Below, piece after piece: positions 51,314 through 60,065 of a DNA stretch of 64,000 bases. Source of the DNA: Achromobacter sp. HZ34 (GTDB lineage Bacteria; Pseudomonadota; Gammaproteobacteria; Burkholderiales; Burkholderiaceae_B); contig NZ_NJIX01000002.1 of assembly GCF_002209485.1 (NCBI RefSeq), positions 248,001 through 312,000 on the forward strand, read 5' to 3'. The notes beneath the pieces were generated by a model, which saw only the letters and a list, made by a program, of their open reading frames with translations, ran no database searches and was not told the origin of the DNA. The translations under genes were made by a program, and so were the position numbers. Each line of letters opens with the position of its first letter. Position 1 is the first letter of the stretch.

Positions 51314-52387
51314 CTAGACGAGCGTACGCGATCGCTTGCCCTTGACACGTGCGACCGCCGGCGCTGCCTTTGGCGCGACCTCGGATAGCACCTGGTGCCT
51401 TTCTGCCACCGCCTTCGCTCGGGCTTCCCTCGCGGCAGCGGGACGCTGACCACGCGCGGTGTCATCGTTCAACACCTCCAGGTAGCTCTCCTCGATATTC
51501 AGCCGCTCGACCAGAAAATCGACGAACGCACGCACTTTCGGTGACTGCACCTGGCCGCGCGGGAACAGCGCATGCAAATCGACGTCCATGCCACGCCAGC
51601 CGGGGAGCACGCGTTGCACCAAGCCCTGCTCGACGAGCGCCCGCACATAGACGTCGCTGGTCAGCATCAAGCCTTCGCCATCCAACATTACGGTGCGCAC
51701 CGCGCTCGGATCGCTGGCAATCATGACGGGGTCGACCGGGAACTCGTGCGGATTTCCGTTGCCATCGTCGAGAGTCCAGGCGAAGCCGTGGGCGCTACGG
51801 TGATTGGTCTGCACCGTTGCCCGATGGTGGATCAGATCGTCGGGATGCATCGGCTCGGAGAAACGCGCGATGTAACTGGGCGCGGCGTAGATTGCGGTAT
51901 GGAACACGGCAAGCTTGCGTGCCGCCAAGTTGGAATCCGCCAGTGCGCCCACGCGCAACGCCACGTCGATTTCGCCGGCGATGATGTCGACCTGGTCGTT
52001 GCTCAGCAGCAGTTCCACGCGCACTCCCGGATGTCGGGCGTGGAATTCGCTGAGCAAGGGCGCGACCCATGTGTTGCCCACGGGATGCGATGCGGTGACG
52101 CGCAGCCAACCTCGCGGTCCGCTCTGCAATTGACCTACAGCGCTTTCCGCCTCGTCGAGGTCGCGCGCAATGCGTTGGCAATGCGCGAAATAAATATTGC
52201 CCGCTTCGGTCAAGCCGAGCTTGCGGGTGGTGCGATGCAGTAGCTGGGCACCCAATCGCTCTTCTAGCTCCTGCACCCTACGACTGACGGTCGCTTTAGG
52301 CATGTGCAGCGTGTTCGCGGCAGCCGTGAAGCTGCCCAGCTCTACTACCTTGACGAACACCATGGTGTCATTGAGATCTCGGTTCAT
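51314..52387 (-). CDS. LysR-family transcriptional regulator with C-terminal extension
   Basis: A 357-residue LysR protein: TMVFVKVVELGSFTAAANTL, MPKATVSRRVQELEERLGAQ, and an effector domain (VRVELLLSNDQVDIIAGEID) of the DsdC/CrgA-like type. The final 45 residues (EARAKAVAERHQVLSEVAPK, KGKRSRTLV) are a basic extension not seen in normal LysR proteins. It is divergent from an SDR gene with a TTGTT-N10-AACAA repeat between them, so it probably regulates that SDR. The start at 52387 places the HTH correctly. Confidence 0.87.
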   Translation of the reverse strand: MNRDLNDTMVFVKVVELGSFTAAANTLHMPKATVSRRVQELEERLGAQLLHRTTRKLGLTEAGNIYFAHCQRIARDLDEAESAVGQLQSGPRGWLRVTASHPVGNTWVAPLLSEFHARHPGVRVELLLSNDQVDIIAGEIDVALRVGALADSNLAARKLAVFHTAIYAAPSYIARFSEPMHPDDLIHHRATVQTNHRSAHGFAWTLDDGNGNPHEFPVDPVMIASDPSAVRTVMLDGEGLMLTSDVYVRALVEQGLVQRVLPGWRGMDVDLHALFPRGQVQSPKVRAFVDFLVERLNIEESYLEVLNDDTARGQRPAAAREARAKAVAERHQVLSEVAPKAAPAVARVKGKRSRTLV

Positions 52388-52402
52388 GAAGTTTTCTGAA
52401 AA

Positions 52403-52422
52403 TTGTTCCGCTGGTGAAACAA
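52403..52422. promoter_or_regulatory. Putative LysR operator (TTGTT-N10-AACAA)
   Basis: An inverted repeat with 5-bp arms lies 15 bp ahead of the LysR start and upstream of the divergent SDR gene. The arm spacing fits a LysR site. The assignment rests on position. Confidence 0.4.
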
Positions 52423-52527
52423 TTATTCCAGGAAATGCCATCTAATCAAGCGAAAACGACAAGATTATATTGGCAGGGTCAACAAAGGAGGTCACTACCT
52501 CCATCTACCGACCTAAGGATGCGTAAC

Positions 52528-53262
52528 ATGAACCAACTGAATGGAAAAACTGCTGTCGTCACAGGCGGCGCGACCGGCATTGGCCTCGCGGCGGCAAAGC
52601 GCTTCATCAAGGAAGGCGCCTTCGTCTTCATCTACGGCCGTCGGCAGAAAGCGCTCAACGCTGCCATGGCCGAGCTCGGGCCTAATGCCCGCGCGGTAAT
52701 GGGCTCGGTCTCGGATGAGGCCGACCTTGATCGCCTCTATGCAGCGGTAAAGGTTGAGCGCGGAACCCTCGACATCGTCTTCGCCAATGCCGGCGCGGGC
52801 GGCCCGCTCAAGCTTGGCGACATCACTGCTGCGCACATCGACGAAACCTTCGACACCAACGTGAAGGGCACGATCTTCACGGTCCAGAAGGCGCTGCCCC
52901 TGATGAGCGAAGGCGGTTCGATCATCCTGACCGGATCGAGCGCCGGCACAACTGGCGCCCCCGGATTCACTGCCTACAGCGCGAGCAAGGCAGCCGTGCG
53001 CAACCTCGCACGTACTTGGGCGGAGGACCTGAAGGGCACCGGGATCCGTGTAAACGTGCTGTCGCCCGGTGCGACGGCGACCGACCTCGCGAAGGAGGCG
53101 CTGGGCGAAGAGGGCCAGAAGGCCTACGGCGCGATGACTCCGCTTCTGCGCATGGCCGATCCGGCGGAAATCGGGGCCGTGGCTGCATTTCTTGCATCGT
53201 CGGACAGCAGCTTCATGACAGCCAGTGAGGTTGCCGTTGACGGCGGCCTGGCGCAACTCTGA
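52528..53262 (+). CDS. Short-chain dehydrogenase/reductase (SDR)
   Basis: A 244-residue classical SDR: TGGATGIGLAAAK cofactor loop, VFANAGAGGP, LTGSSAGTTGAPG with the catalytic Ser and TAYSASKAAVRNLAR with Tyr and Lys; EVAVDGGLAQL ends it. ATG 52528 follows AAGGA at eight bases. It resembles the TetR-controlled SDR at 19.8 kb in the LDIVFANAGAG and FTVQKALPLM segments, so the two belong to one SDR subgroup. It is followed 72 bp downstream by an NAD(P)-binding protein and is probably regulated by the divergent LysR. Confidence 0.9.
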   Translation: MNQLNGKTAVVTGGATGIGLAAAKRFIKEGAFVFIYGRRQKALNAAMAELGPNARAVMGSVSDEADLDRLYAAVKVERGTLDIVFANAGAGGPLKLGDITAAHIDETFDTNVKGTIFTVQKALPLMSEGGSIILTGSSAGTTGAPGFTAYSASKAAVRNLARTWAEDLKGTGIRVNVLSPGATATDLAKEALGEEGQKAYGAMTPLLRMADPAEIGAVAAFLASSDSSFMTASEVAVDGGLAQL

Positions 53263-53334
53263 AACGCAGCGTCCGGTGAGTCAGTCCATCCAACATCTGG
53301 ACGTTATCGGGCGCTGCCAACCAAGCGAATACAT

Positions 53335-53934
53335 ATGAACTACGCAATTATCGGATTCGGCGAGGTGGGCCGAGCCTTGGCTCACGCGTTTACCCGCAAA
53401 GGCATCGAAGTAGCCGTGGCAACCACACGCGAGCCGGAAAACTTTGCTGCCGATGCGGCAGCGATCGGCCCCACGATTATCCCCAAAACACTGGCGGAGG
53501 CCGTCAACGCGGACATCATCTTCCTCGCCGTCCGTTTTGAGGCGCATCGAAATGTCGCGAAGGCGCTGCCCAGTTGGGAGGGAAAAACAATCGTCGACGT
53601 GACGAATGCCTACGGCGTGCCCACGGAGGAAATGGGAGGACAGCCTTCCGCCAGTTTCGTCGCGCAGGCTTTTTCCGGCGCAAAACTGGTCAAGGGCTTC
53701 AACCATCTAGTCGCTCCCCTCCTTGACCAGGATCCGGCTGTGCATGGTGGCAGAAGGGTCGTGTTTCTAGCGAGCGACGACGATGATGCTGCCACGCAGA
53801 TCGGCACGCTTGCGGAAAATCTCGGCTTCGCACCGATCAAGCTCGGCGCGCTTTCGGAGGGTGGACTGCTTGTGCAGGCGCACGACAAAAGCTGGGGCCA
53901 GCTGATTTTCAAGGACTTGGTCAAGTTCGACTGA
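53335..53934 (+). CDS. NAD(P)-binding oxidoreductase (F420:NADP reductase-like)
   Basis: A 199-residue protein with a Rossmann motif IIGFGEVGRALAHAF, NADIIFLAVRFEAHRNVAKAL and GKTIVDVTNAYGVPTEEMG. These fit the NADPH-dependent F420 reductase-like family, many members of which act on other cofactors or substrates. It follows the SDR gene in the same direction (72 bp), so cotranscription is likely. A ten-codon frame and a hairpin follow. The substrate is unknown. Confidence 0.82.
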   Translation: MNYAIIGFGEVGRALAHAFTRKGIEVAVATTREPENFAADAAAIGPTIIPKTLAEAVNADIIFLAVRFEAHRNVAKALPSWEGKTIVDVTNAYGVPTEEMGGQPSASFVAQAFSGAKLVKGFNHLVAPLLDQDPAVHGGRRVVFLASDDDDAATQIGTLAENLGFAPIKLGALSEGGLLVQAHDKSWGQLIFKDLVKFD

Positions 53935-53969
53935 TGATCATCACGACCATCAGAATTGGAGACATCTCC

Positions 53970-54002
53970 ATGAACACTGAGAAGAACGTCCAGACAGTGT
54001 GA
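53970..54002 (+). pseudogene. Ten-codon stub of a truncated gene
   Basis: GGAG at 53958-53961 and ATG 53970 give MNTEKNVQTV followed by TGA. This looks like the N-terminus of a SnoaL/NTF2-type protein cut off by a rearrangement at about 54000. A true micropeptide is possible but less likely. Confidence 0.35.
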
Positions 54003-54020
54003 ATCCCCCCGGTTTTGGCG

Positions 54021-54053
54021 GAGGCTGTTTGGTTAAAGTAAAACAGCCTCTTT
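54021..54053 (+). terminator. Hairpin terminator after the SDR/oxidoreductase genes
   Basis: GAGGCTGTTT (54021-54030) and AAACAGCCTC (54041-54050) form a perfect 10-bp stem with a 10-base loop, followed by TTT. It lies 86 bp past the oxidoreductase stop, ahead of the convergent DUF533 gene. Confidence 0.55.
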
Positions 54054-54142
54054 AACTTCGATTCCGACAAGGGCTTCGCCGATGGCTCACTTCGGTCTTC
54101 TACAGAGCATCAATGGTCTCGGCCATACAGCTAATATCCAAC

Positions 54143-54949
54143 TCAAGCCGCCGAATGTGTCTGGGCAGTATTCTCCAGGTGCTGCTTGAGATCAGGAGGC
54201 AGACCGAGCTGGCGGGCCAGTTCATCGAGGTAGGCGCGCTCCATGAAACTGTCGGCATCGGTGATCAGCAAGCTGGCGAGATAGATTTCCGCCCCTTGCT
54301 CAGCAGTGGTTGCCAGCTTCGCGATGGCGGCGGGATCTGCCGGGCCGGCCAACTGCCCAGCGATCCATTGATGGTCCTGCTCGGAGCCTTGCAGCTTCTT
54401 GAATTCCGTATCAAGCAACTGCTGCTCATGTGGGCCAATGTGCCCATCTGCCTTGGCCGCGGTGATCATGGCGGCCAGTACATTGCGGCTGTCGTTTTCG
54501 ATTTCGGGGGCGGGCAACTGGGCGTAAGCCTGTGGAGTGACGGGCAGGGATACCGCAGCGGGGCCGATTGAAGCATTGACATGGTTGGCCGCGGCATGGG
54601 CCTGCTGCGGCATCCGCGGCGCAGGTTGCTGGGAATGCGTCTGGGAGGATTGATTGCGCGACTGGTTTTGCCAGTCTTGGTAAGCCCGGAACGCCACTGC
54701 ACCGAGTGCGGCCATGCCGCCATAGGCAGCCACCTTGCCGCCCATCTTGCGGAATTTCTTGTTGCCGAGCAGCAGCCCCAGCGCTCCTCCCGTCAGAGCG
54801 CCGCCTGTAAAGCCCCCAAGCTGCGCGGACTTGCCCTGGCCGGCGTTTTGCCGTGGCTGTTGCTGACCCAGTCCAACCGAAGAGGCCACATCGTTGGTCA
54901 GGCCTTGGCCCGACTGGAGCAATTGCTGCAGGATGGCTTGAATCGACAT
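54143..54949 (-). CDS. DUF533/YebE-like membrane-associated protein
   Basis: A 268-residue protein. The N-terminal part is Gln/Gly-rich with a glycine-rich hydrophobic segment (FTGGALTGGALGLLLGNK, VAAYGGMAALGAVAFRAY) that fits the membrane element of DUF533 proteins. The C-terminal 120 residues form an all-helical TerB-like domain (VLAAMITAAKADGHIGPHEQ, LASLLITDADSFMERAYL). The function is unknown; homologues are inner-membrane proteins, some in stress regulons. ATG 54949 follows AAGGAAC on the complement. Its 3' end faces the hairpin at 54021. Confidence 0.85.
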   Translation of the reverse strand: MSIQAILQQLLQSGQGLTNDVASSVGLGQQQPRQNAGQGKSAQLGGFTGGALTGGALGLLLGNKKFRKMGGKVAAYGGMAALGAVAFRAYQDWQNQSRNQSSQTHSQQPAPRMPQQAHAAANHVNASIGPAAVSLPVTPQAYAQLPAPEIENDSRNVLAAMITAAKADGHIGPHEQQLLDTEFKKLQGSEQDHQWIAGQLAGPADPAAIAKLATTAEQGAEIYLASLLITDADSFMERAYLDELARQLGLPPDLKQHLENTAQTHSAA

Positions 54950-55434
54950 ATTTTCAGTTCCTTGTCAGATACGTTTCAACGTTCGGACCAGGGACTGGAA
55001 AAATAGTTCACTGAAAATATATGAGACTGAGCCTGGTGTCTTACATCACGCCGCTGCTTACGCATCCGAACCACGGTGCCTGGACTTTCTCGCCGAACAT
55101 TCGCCAACGACGTTGCCATTCGGCTGCAGAAAGCGCTCCAAAAACACTCAAGAGATCACCGCATACCTGATGGAAAATCCGGCCAAGAATATAAGTCATT
55201 GATTTCAATCAGGATTTTTATTGTACAAGGAAGTGTGAGGTCGCCAGACGTTGACGCCGTCGTGCCGGACAACACGAGATTGGCCGCCGACTGCAGCGTA
55301 ATCGTGCCGTTAGAGAATACCTTGCCCGCCGAGGCCAATGGACCCGCGGCCTGCATCGCCAAAGCAATGCGTTACGAACGAAAGGAAGCGCTGGCAATCT
55401 ATCGCGGCGTCGGGCGCGCGCACGCCTGAGCGCC
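54950..55434. other. 485-bp stretch with a haemagglutinin-like remnant
   Basis: No intact gene is visible here. On the minus strand, 55230-55362 reads AMQAAGPLASAGKVFSNG then TLQSAANLVLSGTTASTSGD, which looks like filamentous-haemagglutinin beta-helix repeats; the frame then runs into AT-rich DNA (TTGTACAATAAAAATCC on the plus-strand complement). It may be a broken adhesin or CDI-type fragment. Confidence 0.4.
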
Positions 55435-56334
55435 TCATTCCGTTTGAAATATCCGTCCGAAGTCACATTGTTCTGCGGCCAAGTCGGCGATTGAACGAAT
55501 GATTGTGCTGCCGAGTTCACCCTTGAACACTGCGGCATAGCTCGCGGGGGGCAACGTTGGAGTAACCGTCAACAGCTGAAGCACGCCTGACTCGAGCATT
55601 GGTGTTAGACAATTCTTCGGCAAATAACTGATGCCCAATCCAGAAATGGTCAGGCCGATAATAGCAAGTACGCTATTGCTTACGACGCGGTCGTCAGCGC
55701 TATGCCCGAGGGATCGCAGCCAACGGTTGTAAAGAGGCCCCGTTCCAGATCGCTCGTCTTGAATGAGCAAGCGGTGCGATGCCATTTCATGCGCGTGGAA
55801 TTCCGTTTTGTCTCCGACGAGTCCGGGCTTACACATCCAAGCACTATCCACTTCGCCGAGGGGCACGGATTCGAAGCCGTCGGCTTCGACGGCATCTGGC
55901 ACGATCATCAGATCCACGTCGTCGTCGACGAGCTTGTCGCGCAGGACCACGCCCGTGTTTACGATCGGCACGATGACAACCCGATTAAATCGCTGCTGGA
56001 CGGCACTGACGAGTCTGGGCAACCACGTCATCGCAGTGAGTTCCGTGATCCCGATGCGCACGTGGCGGTCGATTAGATGAGGAAGTTGGAAACCCTCAAT
56101 CGCGGAATCTCGTTGTTCAAGCATACGACGAGCGAGCTCAAACATTTGGTCTCCGCGTTCGGTAAGGCGAGCAGATCGTGCGGATCGGTCGAAAAGGGTG
56201 GTGTCGAAGAGCGTCTCCAATTCCTGTATACGCTTCGATATGGCCGACTGTGTCGTGTGAAGCTTGTTGGCGGCCTGCGCGAAGCCGCCGAGCCGGACAA
56301 CCCAATAAATGGCCTCAAGTTGCTTGAACGTCAT
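55435..56334 (-). CDS. LysR-family transcriptional regulator
   Basis: A 299-residue LysR protein: FKQLEAIYWVVRLGGFAQAA, TTQSAISKRIQELETLFDTT and an effector domain (VDLMIVPDAVEADGFESVPL). It is divergent from a Tat-exported solute-binding protein gene (126-bp gap) and probably controls it. The base composition is slightly more AT-rich than the LysR genes in the first half of the window. The effector is unknown. Confidence 0.88.
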   Translation of the reverse strand: MTFKQLEAIYWVVRLGGFAQAANKLHTTQSAISKRIQELETLFDTTLFDRSARSARLTERGDQMFELARRMLEQRDSAIEGFQLPHLIDRHVRIGITELTAMTWLPRLVSAVQQRFNRVVIVPIVNTGVVLRDKLVDDDVDLMIVPDAVEADGFESVPLGEVDSAWMCKPGLVGDKTEFHAHEMASHRLLIQDERSGTGPLYNRWLRSLGHSADDRVVSNSVLAIIGLTISGLGISYLPKNCLTPMLESGVLQLLTVTPTLPPASYAAVFKGELGSTIIRSIADLAAEQCDFGRIFQTE

Positions 56335-56460
56335 CTGGCTGAATTCCCTACCGGCGAATAGATCACTTTTAGGAATGTGATTTTAAGCTAATTAGTCGCT
56401 TTTCCTGATACTGGCGTGAATGGAGAATTTGGGTCCGATTGCTTAGTTGATAGACCTTTC

Positions 56461-57420
56461 ATGATTACTCGTCGAAACATGCTCAAACTGTCCACAGCCG
56501 CACTCGCGGGAGCTGCGTTCGCTTCGAAGGCCACAGAGACCGTACGAATCGAATTCACGCTGTTTTCCGCCTTTTATTCGCCTTTGGTGTTGACGGTCGC
56601 TGGCCGCTATCTGGCCGAAGAAGGACTTAGCCCTGTCATCTCTGTGTCGTCGGCGGGTCGATCCGCGCTGGCCAGTCTCGATAATGGAACTGCGGATGTG
56701 GTTCAAACCGCACCCAGTCAAGCCTTCAATGACTTGGAGAAGGGCAACCGTCCCACCAATGTCCACTTCGCTCAAATTAACCAGAAGGATGGGTTCTTTC
56801 TGGCCGCTCGTGCGCCGGATCCCTCTTTCACGTGGAAGCGGCTGGAAGGAAAGAAAGTATTGGTCACGCCTGGAGTGCAGCCGACGACGATGTTCAAGTA
56901 TGCGTGCTTCAAGGCCGGCATTGATATCTCGAAGGTGCAGATGATCGAAGCGGGACCGCCCGAGGCAATGTTGAAGGCCTTCGCCAGTGGCACGGGGGAC
57001 TATGTCCACTTGCAAGGGCCCATGCCGCAGCAACTTGCTCACGACGGCAAGGCTCACATTGTGACGTCGTTGGGCGATGTGATCGGCCTGTGCGCGTTTT
57101 CCAGTTTGGCTGCCAAACGTGAATGGTTGGCGACGCCGAAGGCTGCGGCGTTCGCGAGGGCCTATCGTAAGGCCTGCGGTGACCTGCTCAGCCGCCCGGC
57201 TGCGGAGATTGCGCGTATCGAACAGTCTTATTTCGAGGGCGTGCCGCTGGATGTCCTTGAAACAACCATCACCAGCTATCAACAGCTCGGAAACTGGAGT
57301 TCGGACATCGCAATTTCACGTCCCTCATTTGAAGCGACGCTGGACATCTTCCAGCATGCCGGTTTGATTCGCCAACGGTATGCGTATGAAGATGTCGTTG
57401 CTGCGGTTCCTGGCGCCTAA
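56461..57420 (+). CDS. SsuA/THI5-like ABC transporter substrate-binding protein
   Basis: A 319-residue periplasmic binding protein of the NMT1/THI5-like type. Its N-terminus has a twin-arginine signature (TRRNMLKLSTAALAGAAF), and the core contains VRIEFTLFSAFYSPLVLTVA and GRSALASLDNGTADVVQTAP. Such proteins bind sulfonates, nitrate-type anions or pyrimidine precursors for ABC importers. No permease or ATPase gene follows; only decayed DNA lies downstream, so it relies on components elsewhere or is orphaned. A GTG/ATG start at 56416 would add 15 residues before the Tat motif. Confidence 0.8.
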   Translation: MITRRNMLKLSTAALAGAAFASKATETVRIEFTLFSAFYSPLVLTVAGRYLAEEGLSPVISVSSAGRSALASLDNGTADVVQTAPSQAFNDLEKGNRPTNVHFAQINQKDGFFLAARAPDPSFTWKRLEGKKVLVTPGVQPTTMFKYACFKAGIDISKVQMIEAGPPEAMLKAFASGTGDYVHLQGPMPQQLAHDGKAHIVTSLGDVIGLCAFSSLAAKREWLATPKAAAFARAYRKACGDLLSRPAAEIARIEQSYFEGVPLDVLETTITSYQQLGNWSSDIAISRPSFEATLDIFQHAGLIRQRYAYEDVVAAVPGA

Positions 57421-57533
57421 CCCGTCCTAGGCGTCGGGCGGCTACCTTCCTGACCTCTGGCAATTCGCGCGCCATCCGATACTGCCGGCCACCGTTGCGC
57501 CCCTCGATCGCGCAGAGATCTGGAGGCGAAGCG

Positions 57534-58165
57534 ATGAAGACTCCCATATACGAGAATCCGTCACGATCCTGGCGTTGGACACCCAGGGTGAGGCGCTCGT
57601 CAGGCGTTACAGCGTCGAAGACTATACCGACGCAGAGGACTGGCACTATGAGGTCATGCCGGCCGAACAGGCGTATGCGCTCCGTGAATCGTATCGGCAG
57701 GCGCGCCGGCATGCGCCGACCCTCGAAAACCAGACCGAGCCTACCTCAGTGTGGGTCCTCCCCGCGATCATCGCCATCGACGGTCCCGAGACGGGGGAGC
57801 GTTATCACGGCCCCCTGAACGGGATTCAAGGCGGCAAGGCATCTCAGGAGGTCAGTGATGGATTTTATGTGGCCCATCCCGCCAACGCGCTCGCAGTTGA
57901 CGATCCCCAACGCTTTGTGGGTAAAACGATCGATATCCACTATCCATGTGGCATCGTAGGACTGCTTCGAGAGGCGGCGCTAGAAGCGGCCCCCACGCAG
58001 CTTGACCATCCTGAGAAGACACACGGCGGTCCCACCTACGAACGGTGCCGCCGGGCCCGTGCACCCCCTGGCATGCCTGGGCCGGACGCTTGCGTGGACA
58101 AGGCTGGCATATCCAGACCTATGCGTCGCTCGACTCGGCGATCTCAGCAAGAGACCAGAAAATAA
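57534..58165 (+). pseudogene. Frameshifted KfrB-like gene
   Basis: GGAGG at 57522-57526 precedes ATG 57534, which opens MKTPIYENP. A one-base shift at about 57558-57560 then gives SVTILALDTQGEALVRRYSV in another frame, continuing to 58165. The part YHGPLNGIQGGKASQEVSDG, YVAHPANAL and GKTIDIHYPCGIVGLL resembles the KfrB domain found on plasmids and integrative elements. The Arg-rich last 45 codons look non-native. One deletion therefore appears to have killed a mobile-element-type gene. No other plasmid gene is beside it. Confidence 0.5.
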
Positions 58166-58265
58166 TGGCTAAGCAGTCCTCACGAGAAGGGATCCAGCAC
58201 TCGAACTCCGCAAGGCCGTGCTGGGCAATGTACTGTTCGTATTCAATTGGGATAGGCGGACGCAT
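58119..58265 (-). pseudogene. SMI1/KNR4-like immunity protein fragment
   Basis: A 48-codon minus-strand frame reads MRPPIPIEYEQYIAQHGLAE, then IIFWSLAEIAESSDA and stops. The start (proline-rich turn, then EYEQYIxxHG) matches the N-terminal block of SMI1/KNR4 immunity proteins, and FWSLAEI resembles their WSLEEL block, but these normally span about 130 residues. It lies 104 bp after another immunity-like gene on the same strand, a layout typical of orphan immunity arrays. It overlaps the tail of the KfrB-like pseudogene, which argues that one of the two is decayed. Confidence 0.5.
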
Positions 58266-58369
58266 AGCGTCTCCACGGGATGACGGGATGGCCTTCGGGC
58301 TACGCGATAAGTAAGCTAACGCCCAAGAGGGATGGATAACGATGCACGACGCGTCGTCACGCTCCGCCG

Positions 58370-58798
58370 CTATGGATTCGGCCGAGACAGGGTGACGCGC
58401 GTCAATCGTCCCTCGGTAAATTCGTAGTGAACCCAGGCAGTGTCGTATTCAAACCGAATCCAGCCGTCACCAGACTGAGATTGGGTGGTTCGAATCCCCT
58501 TGTGCTGGGCGTAGTCACGCGCGAGCGCAAAGCGATCGAAGGCCGGCGTACCCAACGTGGCGAGATCTACTGCCGCATGACCTTCGGCCGGACTCACATA
58601 GGTCCAGATCACGTTGAGCACTTGGTGCTCGTTAAAGCCGCACTGAAAACCACCGTCATACGCCGAGGCGTAATAGGCGTCGGGCGAATCTTCATGGAGC
58701 CGGTCGAATTCGTAGACCACCTGCATATCGAAACGCTCAAGTAGCTCGATGACCTCATCGCTCTTCAACGGCTTACCGAGATAGCTTAGGAGTTGCAT
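58370..58798 (-). CDS. Small uncharacterised protein, immunity-like
   Basis: A 142-residue soluble acidic protein: MQLLSYLGKPLKSDEVIELL, DSPDAYYASAYDGGFQCGF, FEYDTAWVHYEFTEGRLTRV. I do not recognise the family. The size, acidity, aromatic richness and neighbouring SMI1-like fragment are typical of immunity proteins of contact-dependent toxins, but no toxin gene is visible. ATG 58798 starts it; the longer frame to 59317 is of poor coding quality. Without a partner this remains a hypothesis. Confidence 0.6.
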   Translation of the reverse strand: MQLLSYLGKPLKSDEVIELLERFDMQVVYEFDRLHEDSPDAYYASAYDGGFQCGFNEHQVLNVIWTYVSPAEGHAAVDLATLGTPAFDRFALARDYAQHKGIRTTQSQSGDGWIRFEYDTAWVHYEFTEGRLTRVTLSRPNP

Positions 58799-59580
58799 GG
58801 CTAACGTTCCACATGAGATCGCCGGGGTGCTCACTATACCGTCTCGCATCACCCCGCGCCGGTACGAGGACCTTTCATGGGGGTCCCATCCTGAGCGCCC
58901 CTTGAGAGATTCGCGCGACAGCCCGGCCCGAAGCACCCGCGGAGGGACTCGCTCAAACCGGCACCACCACCACGCCCCTGTGCTCCCCTTCTTCGCCCTT
59001 GCCCCCTTCCAAGGTCCAGGCGATCTTTCGGCCGACACCTCTTGAGGCGGGCCGAGCCCTGACGAGGCAGCCCCCCGGCATGGTGGGCATGCCGCTGCCG
59101 CCCCAGCCTTTCGCATCACCTGTACAACGCCGCATAGGCCGCGGTGTTCAGGCATTCTTGGGGCTGACAAATGGTCGCGTTCGAGAAGGTCAAATGTCTG
59201 GAGTGAGTCGAGAGCGGGCTTGACCGTGATGATCAAGTTCGACGCGCAAGCCTCGGAGTTTGGCAAACGCGCCGTCAGCAATCGGCGCGGCGACCGTGCA
59301 GGCCTCTGTCGAGGCAATTAGAGAAATTCTCCGCTCTCCGAAGATTACCGGCACAAAGCTCATGGTCGGTAGAGCACGCTGGGGGCGCTGGCGAACCGTT
59401 TTCCCTCAGAACCAGCTCCGATCAGTGCCATGGCTTTGGTAGCGATGGCTCTTGCTGCACGCGACTGCCCTGCGTGTGCGGTCAGCACAGAAGCCTTTGT
59501 GGCGTTCGTGGCACTTGCCTGTGCGCGGGAATGCGTACAGTATGGCTGAACGCCTTAAACCCGCCCTGTGAGCGTTCCCT
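58799..59580. other. 780-bp accessory stretch without a recognisable gene
   Basis: Several overlapping open frames occur on both strands, for example a minus-strand frame with ACASNLIITVKPALDSLQTF, but none matches a known family or has a convincing start. It could contain the remains of a toxin C-terminus next to the immunity-like gene, or other decayed DNA. No tRNA or IS end was found. Confidence 0.4.
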
Positions 59581-59886
59581 ATGCGACCTTTGCTTGATGC
59601 AGAAAGTGTTCAGGCCTTCATCCAACAATCTCCTGCATGGAATTTCGATAAGGCCCCAGCAGGGGCAATCCATCGCGATTACGTATTCAAGGACTTCAGA
59701 ACCGCTTTCGGGTTCATGACCCAGTGTGCCCTGATGGCAGAGAAAATGGACCACCACCCGGACTGGTCGAATTCCTACAACAAGGTCCACGTTTCGTTGA
59801 CGACCCACGACGCCGGCGGCGTCTCTCAACTTGACGTTGATTTCGCGAGATTCGCTGACCAGGTGTACGACACCCTCAAGCGATGA
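59581..59886 (+). CDS. phhB: 4a-hydroxytetrahydrobiopterin dehydratase
   Basis: A 101-residue pterin-4a-carbinolamine dehydratase: [20 protein letters not shown] and [18 protein letters not shown] contain the PCD signature [EK]xxHHP[DE] and the active-site His residues. It recycles the pterin cofactor of aromatic amino-acid hydroxylases. No phhA (phenylalanine hydroxylase) gene is next to it, so the partner is elsewhere. It stands alone between the accessory patch and an ABC remnant; no strong ribosome-binding site is evident before ATG 59581. Confidence 0.9.
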   Translation: MRPLLDAESVQAFIQQSPAWNFDKAPAGAIHRDYVFKDFRTAFGFMTQCALMAEKMDHHPDWSNSYNKVHVSLTTHDAGGVSQLDVDFARFADQVYDTLKR

Positions 59887-60065
59887 GCCTCCGCGGCCCC
59901 CCTCCGGCGATCGGCAAAGCGCGACCTCCTTGCTTCTGATCAATTAGCCAGGCTGATGCGCGCATAAACGCAGGCCTATGCAAGCCCAAGCATGAGATCC
60001 TGCAGAATACTTCGCGCTGCTTCCGTGGCACCAGCGCAGGCGCAGCCGAGGACGCGGCCCCGCAC

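Noticed and set aside
55076-55429. 117-codon plus-strand frame
   Set aside because: No start signal or family resemblance, and the minus strand of the same region reads more like a haemagglutinin fragment.
58488-58504. tRNA-like T-loop string GGTTCGAATCC
   Set aside because: It lies inside the minus-strand coding sequence 58370-58798 and has no acceptor stem, anticodon arm or D-arm around it.
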